Both the position numbers and the translations under genes were made by a program. From Symsagittifera roscoffensis (Eukaryota; Xenacoelomorpha; Acoela; Convolutidae), in the NCBI RefSeq assembly GCF_963678635.1, contig NW_026971681.1:1-22346 (forward strand): a stretch of 22,346 nucleotides of DNA, written 5' to 3'. The notes beneath the pieces are model-generated. The model made no database searches, was not told where the DNA came from, and worked only from the letters and a program-made list of their open reading frames with translations. Below are positions 17,743 through 22,346 of the stretch, piece after piece (position 1 is the first letter of the stretch; each line of letters begins with the position of its first letter).

Positions 17743-19532
17743 TTAGGTTTCATCAGCATGTATTCTCTTGATTTCTGTCTCATTTCTTCTGGGGTGGGTG
17801 CGCTGTCCTTCGACAATCTGTAGTATGTTGCTAACATTGTCCTTAAGTCATCACTTTTCACCCCATCGATGAACTTCGAGGCAATGCTAAAGTTCCGTCT
17901 ATTTGTCGACTCCTCTGGGTCACTCCTCCTTCTCAAGCTCTCGAGGTCATCTAGGAACCGATCTATTGACTCGTCGTCCCTCTGCCTTCTCTTTTCAAAT
18001 CGCATCATCGCTTGGTGACCCTTCATGCCTGACCCGAATCGATTCAGCAATATCTCGAAGATCTTGTCCGCGGTGTCGCGTTCTTCCTCCTTCTTTGCGA
18101 CCACGCATTTTAATGCCGTTCCTTCCAAGTTGCTCAGTATGGCTGTACATGCTTGTCTTTCGTCACTCAAGTTATCTTGTTCTAGATGTAATCTCATCAC
18201 TTCCACCCAAGTGTCAATGCATCCATCGGAGTCGTCTTTGAATTCTTTTGGCTTCTTGAATGTCTTTCTTGATTTTCCCTCTCTCCTGTCGCTCGAGTCA
18301 GTGTTCCTCGTGGCGAAGGCCTCTAGAGTCCTGTTCATCATCTCCCAAGTGCTGGCCCATGTCATAGCATCCGGTCCTGTGTTGCTGTTAGCTGTTGAAT
18401 CTCCCGGAGCAGTCGTTGTATTCGACGTTCCATTCTTCATTATTGTTTTCGCAGCTGTTGGTGCTATGCTTATCGCATCCCTGGTTAAGGGCAACGGTGT
18501 CGATTGCCGTTTGTTCCTTTGTGGTTCTACAAAGTCGACTCTGGTGCCTTGCGTACGATCCGCTGCCGGTCTTTCTTGTGGAGTAGAACCTCTCAAGATT
18601 GCATCCAACTTCGCTTGTATTGCACACGAACTCTCGGCTTGACTCTTGCTCATTGTGTCCATTCTCCTTTCCAGGCTCCCTAATTGGCTGTTGACATCAT
18701 CATATCGGTTCTTCAACTGTTGCATGTCTGTTTTGATGTTCTTTTCTCGTTCTTCATTGGTGGCTTCTACCTTATCTGACATTTCCTTGAGTCTCTCATC
18801 TGTTGCCTTAGCTAGGTTAAAATAACTGTCTAGATACTCGTGCTTGTTGTATCTTATCTCCTTTTTTATCACCTCTCTGTCTTCTTCACTGTGCTTAAGT
18901 CTTTTGTCAATCTGATTTAATTTCGCCAACAAGTCACCCAGCTCAATGGTAGTCTCTTCATGGTCAGCTGTCGGTCTCTCTTCGGCCGTAGCCTCTGCTT
19001 TAGCTTGTTCCTCTCTTGGATTGGCTTCTGAGGTCTTCGTGCTCACTGTCCCAAATGTTCGTGCTCTTTCTGCTTTTGGTTCTTCAGTCACGTTTTCTTT
19101 TGTTTTTATTCCGAACATTATTCCCAATTTTTCCGTAAAAGATGTCCTCTTTACTTGAGAGTCTTCTTTCACCGTTTCTTCGGTGTTGCCTATTGCATCT
19201 TCCGCGTCATCTATCGGTGAGAACTCTATGGGTTTCTGGTTCGGTTCCTCTGCATTGGGCATTGGAGTTGACTCTGTCGCCATCTTCCTTGTTTCATCCA
19301 CACTTTGATCGGGTGTCTCTAGATCAATCTCGATGGTGGGTTCTACTCGCTCCCCTTCCGTGCCCTCTTTCGCCCTGTTCTCCGCTGTACTCCTTGTGCT
19401 GACCATGTTAACTGAAAAGTTCGTCTTCGTTATCTTTGGGCCCGTTGATGTCGTTCCGCGCAGCGATGAATTATATTTCGTGTTTGATCCACTTGACCTT
19501 TTTTCGAGCACCGGTACCCTACTCCGCCTCAT
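17580..19532 (-). CDS. gag: Gag capsid polyprotein (Ty3/gypsy)
   Basis: This 650-aa protein would form the virus-like particle. Residues 1-200 are acidic and low complexity. Residues about 195-310 are predicted by eye as a charged coiled coil. Residues 310-430 are Ser/Thr/Asn-rich. Residues about 430-580 match a retrotransposon Gag (capsid) domain, with the landmarks DTWVEVM, LEGTAL, ILLNRFG and RFEKRRQRDDESIDRFLDDL. Gag itself has no zinc knuckle: its last about 30 residues are read from DNA that encodes the first knuckle in the pol frame. M1 (19532) is the longest start. M43 (19406; MVSTRS, with A at -3 and G at +4) is an attractive alternative because MxTRS-like starts are common in gypsy Gags. 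Pol lies at -1 and overlaps. Confidence 0.9.
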   Translation of the reverse strand: MRRSRVPVLEKRSSGSNTKYNSSLRGTTSTGPKITKTNFSVNMVSTRSTAENRAKEGTEGERVEPTIEIDLETPDQSVDETRKMATESTPMPNAEEPNQKPIEFSPIDDAEDAIGNTEETVKEDSQVKRTSFTEKLGIMFGIKTKENVTEEPKAERARTFGTVSTKTSEANPREEQAKAEATAEERPTADHEETTIELGDLLAKLNQIDKRLKHSEEDREVIKKEIRYNKHEYLDSYFNLAKATDERLKEMSDKVEATNEEREKNIKTDMQQLKNRYDDVNSQLGSLERRMDTMSKSQAESSCAIQAKLDAILRGSTPQERPAADRTQGTRVDFVEPQRNKRQSTPLPLTRDAISIAPTAAKTIMKNGTSNTTTAPGDSTANSNTGPDAMTWASTWEMMNRTLEAFATRNTDSSDRREGKSRKTFKKPKEFKDDSDGCIDTWVEVMRLHLEQDNLSDERQACTAILSNLEGTALKCVVAKKEEERDTADKIFEILLNRFGSGMKGHQAMMRFEKRRQRDDESIDRFLDDLESLRRRSDPEESTNRRNFSIASKFIDGVKSDDLRTMLATYYRLSKDSAPTPEEMRQKSREYMLMKPKKYSYSENRNTQGEANPRGHHGTNLEMIWTSADHARTAGQRIIMWLTAQRTNKA

Positions 19533-19812
19533 TATTTCTATTTACAACTGCTTCTATTTACAATTTTATTATATACACGATTCTATTCTAAGGGTAAAAA
19601 AAATATTTTTTGTGGTAACAAACTCTGTACAACGTGTTAAAAACCTTATCCAATTCTCTTTCTAAAACCTCCGAAAAATTTTCCTTAATTTGGTCTTAAC
19701 CCTACCTATTTCGATTTGTCTTATTCTGTCTTAAAATGCACTTGTTGTAATTTGACTTCAATTTCTATACCGTCCCAAGACTATTCGTCACTATCACAGT
19801 ACTCTCCGCTAG

Positions 19813-20488
19813 TGTCCTAAGACCCTTGTACCAAGGCCACTGTTCCAAGACTACTGTCCCAAGACTAGTGTCCCAAGACCACTGTCCCAAGACTAGTGTC
19901 CCAAGGCTAGTGTCCCAAGACTACTGTCCCAAGACTAGTGTCCCAAGGGTAGTGTCCCAAGACCAGTGTCCCAAGGCTAGTGTCCCAAGACTATTGTCCC
20001 AAGACTAGTGTCCCAAGGCTAGTGTCCCAAGACTAGTGTCCCAAGGGTAGTGTCCCAAGAGTAGTGTCCCAAGACCAGTGTCCCAAGACCAGTGTCCCAA
20101 GGCTGGTGTCCCAAGACTAGTGTCCCAAGACCCTTGTCCCAAGACCACTGTCCCAAGACCCTGTCCCAAGACCACTGTCCCAAGACCCTGTCCCAAGACC
20201 CTGTCCCAAGACCCTGTCCCAAGACCACTGTCCCAAGACCACTGTCCCAAGACCCTGTCCTAAGACCACTGTCCCAAGACCCTGTCCCAAGACCCTGTCC
20301 CAAGACCACTGTCCCAAGACCACTGTCCCAAGACCCTGTCCCAAGACCACTGTCCCAAGACCCTGTCCCAAGACCACTGTCCCAAGACCCTGTCCCAAGA
20401 CCACTGTCCCAAGACCCTGTCCCAAGACCCTGTCCCAAGACCACTGTCCCAAGACTGCTCTGTCCCAAGACTTCTTCGGTCTTGTCCC
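19813..20488. repeat. 13/14-bp minisatellite array in the leader
   Basis: About 50 units of the type tgtcccaagac plus a variable tail are present. In the first half (to about 20130) the units are 14 bp with tails tag, cag or cac. In the second half, 13-bp units (tgtcccaagaccc) and 14-bp units (tgtcccaagaccac) often alternate, making a 27-bp higher-order repeat that stays in frame. Edge copies near 19770-19840 and 20450-20490 are degenerate. On the sense strand the array is rich in TTGGGACA. It lies wholly between the PBS and gag. Confidence 0.95.
20186..20220 (-). promoter_or_regulatory. G-quadruplex motif in the sense strand
   Basis: Six consecutive G triplets (ccc at 20186, 20192, 20199, 20205, 20212 and 20218 on the plus strand) are separated by loops of only 3 or 4 nt. 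This satisfies the classical G3N1-7 quadruplex rule on the RNA-sense strand. Two similar motifs lie at 20280-20301 (four runs) and 20408-20436 (five runs). Confidence 0.75.
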
Positions 20489-20608
20489 AATACTCGTCAC
20501 GGAGTGTCTTCCTCGTTGTAGGGTCTTCTTGAATCACCGTACCTTGTACCACCACTCAAGCTCTAGTAAAATTTTCCCAAAAACCCTCTCTTAAAAGCCA
20601 AATGCTGA

Positions 20609-20625
20609 CCCCCCTCTTCTTTTTT
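20609..20625 (-). other. 17-nt polypurine tract
   Basis: The plus strand is an unbroken 17-nt pyrimidine run, so the sense strand is AAAAAAGAAGAGGGGGG. It looks like a plus-strand primer (PPT) but lies in the leader, more than 20 kb from the 3' LTR. Similar A/G then G6 tracts occur at 1305-1319, about 10486-10495 and 21061-21098. Function unknown. Confidence 0.55.
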
Positions 20626-21312
20626 GTTGTTTCTGTTTCAATGTAGGTGCGCAGGTATCTTGTGATCACCTGTTCGTATAAAACCAAACACCAATCCTCA
20701 CTAAAATGCAACAAAAATCTAAGTAAGAAAAATAATAAAAACAGAAAAATGAGCCCACCTGAAATTCAAAGGTGACCAATGTCTACCTTTCGTCTAAAAA
20801 ATATGTCTGGTACCTAATTGCCACGCGTTTTCCTCCCCCCACTAGTGATCTTATGGGGTATCACAAAAGCTGTCTATGTCCGGTCCCCCCTACCAAACCA
20901 ACCAGCGTACCAGTCTTAACTCGAGTTGAATTTTCGATATTCACCTATTATCACCAACGCGTGTTATGGCTAATGTAACTAAGTCAACGATGTCGATTAA
21001 TTAGTTACTCTAGTTTCTCCCTTTTTACAATTTGCAACCGCTAACCTCTAGCCTAACCAGTCCCCCTTCTAACCTCCCCCCTTTCTAGCCCCCTTCTTAA
21101 GCCTAAAAATTACTTTAAGCGCCGGGTGCTAAACCTCTCAAGAGAAAACCGTAGACCTGTTTCCAGGCCTGCTCAAGTAAAAAAGTTCCTCAAAACTGGG
21201 GGATTTCGCTTATCCAATTTTACATTTATCTCCTATAATGTAATGTGGATTCTAACGATACCCGTTCTGCCCAACTTGAGAACTCGAGAATTGCCAAATC
21301 CTTCTTGGCTGC

Positions 21313-21503
21313 TTTCCCACTCGACTGGTCACCTGTTCCAGTCCAGTCTCCTATTGGTTCAGCTCAAGTGTCCCTGAACCACTTTCCCACTCGGCTGGTC
21401 ACCTCTTCCAGTCAAGTCTCCTATTGGTTCAGCTCAAGTGTCCCTGAACCACTTTCCCGCTCGGCTGGTCACCTCTTCCAGTCAAGTCTCCTATTGGTCC
21501 AGC
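21313..21503. repeat. 70-bp tandem repeat, about 2.7 copies
   Basis: The unit begins tttcccactcg and recurs at 21313, 21383 and 21453, giving a period of exactly 70 bp. The third copy breaks off near 21503. The copies differ at only a few positions (cgactgg/cggctgg, cctgttcc/cctcttcc). Each full unit carries one CTCAAGTG and one CCTATTGG, the latter containing a CCAAT box on the sense strand. Such repeats are common in the leaders of large LTR elements. Confidence 0.9.
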
Positions 21504-21676
21504 TAAGTTCCAAGCTATCTGAAAACCTTTGACCACGCCCCACTTCGGGCACTTTATTCAGTTTACTGGTTTAAATTGCTAGGTTGATCGAAACGATCGA
21601 ACTTGTAAAACAGTATGGGTATACTATTTAATTAATATAAAGGTTTGATCCAACTAATCTGGTGTCAAAGTCACTG

Positions 21677-21768
21677 TCTTTTTTCGTTTTATGGTTTTTG
21701 TTCCTTTTTCTATTCTTTTTTTTTGTTTTTGTTTTGCTTTTTGTCTTTTTGCTCGTGTTTTTGTCCCC
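21677..21768 (-). other. A-rich sense tract in leader
   Basis: The plus strand is almost pure T with scattered G and C, so the sense RNA is a roughly 90-nt A-rich, largely unstructured stretch about 200 nt downstream of the PBS. It could serve as a ribosome or poly(A)-binding-protein landing region, or simply be low complexity. No coding potential is seen. Confidence 0.6.
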
Positions 21769-21941
21769 CTAGTTGCCCCCCTTTACTCGGTTAGCTAAGC
21801 CTCGTTCGGAGAGCGTACCAGGAAATTTTCTCGAGTTTTCTTAAAAAGCTATTACGGTACAACCGGAAGGTTTGCACGTTCCTGTCGAACCGTACCGCCG
21901 GTACTCTAGAATGGGCATTCAGCCCGAAGCTGTCTCAAGTG

Positions 21942-21952
21942 GGTTCGACTCC
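21942..21952 (-). promoter_or_regulatory. Anti-T-arm stretch near the PBS
   Basis: The plus strand here is GGTTCGACTCC, an exact match to the T-arm/B-box consensus GGTTCGANTCC found in nearly all tRNAs. The genomic RNA is therefore complementary to a tRNA T-arm 19 nt downstream of the primer-binding site. Ty1 and Ty3 are known to use extra tRNA-complementary segments besides the PBS. Alternatively it is a chance B-box or an antisense Pol III element. Confidence 0.45.
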
Positions 21953-21971
21953 GTAGTCTTGATGTCGTAAA

Positions 21972-21986
21972 CACCCAGGAGCGCCA
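21972..21986 (-). promoter_or_regulatory. Primer-binding site, tRNA-Asn-like
   Basis: The sense strand reads TGGCGCTCCTGGGTG, 11 nt downstream of the 5' LTR end. It begins with the obligatory TGG (complement of tRNA CCA). It implies a tRNA with discriminator G and a 3' acceptor strand CAGGAGC. From general knowledge, the complement of eukaryotic tRNA-Asn 3' ends reads TGGCGTCCCTGGGTG, which agrees at 13 of 15 positions, so tRNA-Asn is the best guess. The position relative to the LTR is right for a reverse-transcription primer site; the tRNA identity is inference. Confidence 0.7.
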
Positions 21987-21997
21987 TAAAAACACTA

Positions 21998-22297
21998 TGT
22001 AACATTCGTCTACTGCAGTCACACATGAGGCTTAAGAAAAATAGGCCCTATAACCACTGGCTCAAGGGTCAGGGACACTATCTCTTGTGTTTTTCTACCT
22101 CAAGAACGGTCGGAGCCAGTTCGGTTCGTTTGTGACATGAGACTACGACCCGTTACAGCTTAAAGGCTACTACTAAAATATCCCCCCACTCTAGAATTAG
22201 AAACGTCCCCATACTTAGGTCTCTAGATACCCAAAATACATGAACGCCGTTAAAAACCGGGTTGGAACAATCCGTTAAGTTGCTTTTTTGTTAGTCA
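21998..22297 (-). repeat. 5' LTR (right copy)
   Basis: This is a direct repeat of the left LTR with a single difference at its sense-strand start. For the minus-strand element this is the promoter-bearing LTR: transcription would run leftward into the primer-binding site, leader and gag. The same TATA-like ATATTTTA falls at about 22181-22174. Sequence right of 22297 no longer matches the left copy, which supports this boundary. Confidence 0.88.
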
Positions 22298-22346
22298 CCG
22301 GTAAACAAAGAAGAACAACCAAAAGGTAACACATTTATCAACCCTG
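22298..22346. other. Right flank outside the element
   Basis: These 49 bp follow the end of the right LTR and do not match anything inside the element. The flank is A-rich and too short to identify. It begins ccggta; a target-site duplication would start here, but its partner lies left of the window and cannot be checked. Confidence 0.5.

Larger units (their letters stand above)
19533..21971 (-). other. 5' leader / untranslated region
   Basis: This is about 2.4 kb between the PBS and gag. From PBS to gag it holds the anti-T-arm stretch, C-run/G-run islands, an A-rich sense tract (21677-21768), a 70-bp tandem repeat (21313-21503) and several sense polypurine tracts (for example 21061-21070, 21073-21086, 21089-21098 and 20609-20625). 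Next comes the 13/14-bp array (19813-20488), then an AT-rich stretch just before gag. No convincing gene is seen; the ORFs through the array are a by-product of stop-free repeats. Two TTTCAG acceptor-like sites occur on the sense strand (near 20759-20764 and 21518-21524), so part of the leader could be intronic. Confidence 0.6.
3..22297 (-). mobile_element. Giant Ty3/gypsy-type LTR retroelement
   Basis: The unit is bounded by two direct repeats of about 300 bp. In minus-strand order it carries a primer-binding site, Gag, Pol (protease, RT, RNase H, integrase) and then three further reading frames. Pol domain order with integrase after RNase H is the Ty3/gypsy order. At about 22.3 kb it is several times longer than usual gypsy elements (roughly 5-12 kb); the excess comes from an 8.9-kb 3' coding block, a 2.4-kb leader and extensions inside Pol. 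All catalytic motifs in Pol look intact and the LTRs are nearly identical, so this seems a young, possibly active copy. The window starts almost exactly at the left LTR, so the left target-site duplication cannot be seen. Confidence 0.95.

Noticed and set aside
19813-20488. Possible CRISPR-like array
   Set aside because: The repeats are 13/14 bp and contiguous, with no unique spacers. It is a minisatellite in a eukaryotic element.
20005-20555. Long open frames of repetitive protein through the minisatellite, on both strands
   Set aside because: They arise because the 13/14-bp units contain no stop codons and the 27-bp period keeps frame. There is no plausible protein and no start context.
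20633-20640. CTGTTTCA, the core motif of nematode piRNA promoters
   Set aside because: A single 8-mer is expected by chance about once in a window this size on both strands, and nothing else supports a piRNA gene.
21792-21952. A-box-like tagctaagc plus exact B-box, as a tRNA gene or Pol III promoter
   Set aside because: The boxes are about 140 bp apart and no cloverleaf can be drawn. The B-box match is better explained as complementarity to the primer tRNA.
22298-22303. Target-site duplication ccggta
   Set aside because: Only the right side is visible. The left side is limited to the two bases ta at the window start, so the duplication cannot be confirmed.

Overview
The window is almost entirely one very large Ty3/gypsy-type (Metaviridae-like) LTR retroelement of about 22.3 kb. 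It lies on the minus strand between two directly repeated LTRs. The left LTR (about 3-302) is the element's 3' LTR and the right LTR (about 21998-22297) is its 5' LTR. The two copies agree at 299 of 300 positions by eye, so the insertion looks very recent. Only about 49 bp of outside sequence is visible on the right and none on the left. The host is most likely an animal, judging from the gypsy-type Gag and Pol, large intact ORFs and a TTTTCAG-type splice acceptor. I cannot name the species; an invertebrate is my guess.

Layout in the element's own 5' to 3' direction (descending coordinates). First come the 5' LTR and a 15-nt primer-binding site resembling the complement of a tRNA-Asn 3' end. 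About 20 nt further on is a stretch complementary to the universal tRNA T-arm. The long leader (about 2.4 kb) holds an A-rich tract, a 70-bp tandem repeat, several polypurine tracts and a roughly 680-bp array of 13/14-bp units that makes perfect G-quadruplex motifs in the sense RNA. Gag (650 aa) follows, then Pol (2311 aa) in the -1 frame. Pol contains two zinc knuckles, protease, RT, RNase H, a long acidic spacer, integrase with a GPY/F module, and a C-terminal TARG1/Poa1-like macro domain.

After a 0.5-kb gap with a splice-acceptor-like site and a 20-bp repeat comes an 8.9-kb block where env would normally sit. It consists of a 35-codon ORF, a 471-aa ORF and a 2452-aa ORF, each offset by -1 from the one before. 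A GDSL/SGNH-hydrolase domain is split across the last junction: Ser, Gly and Asn blocks at the end of the 471-aa ORF, and the Asp/His block at the start of the 2452-aa ORF. A second, degenerate SGNH-like domain lies inside the 2452-aa protein, the rest of which I do not recognise. A 1-kb 3' UTR leads to the 3' LTR.

Gag and Pol would form the replication machinery. The SGNH-containing ORFs are accessory proteins of unknown role, possibly made from a spliced RNA. The main points of interest are the split SGNH domain, the macro domain on Pol, the giant unknown ORF, the G4 leader array, the possible bipartite primer site, and a strong strand-biased excess of the hexamer CTCAAG over the whole element.
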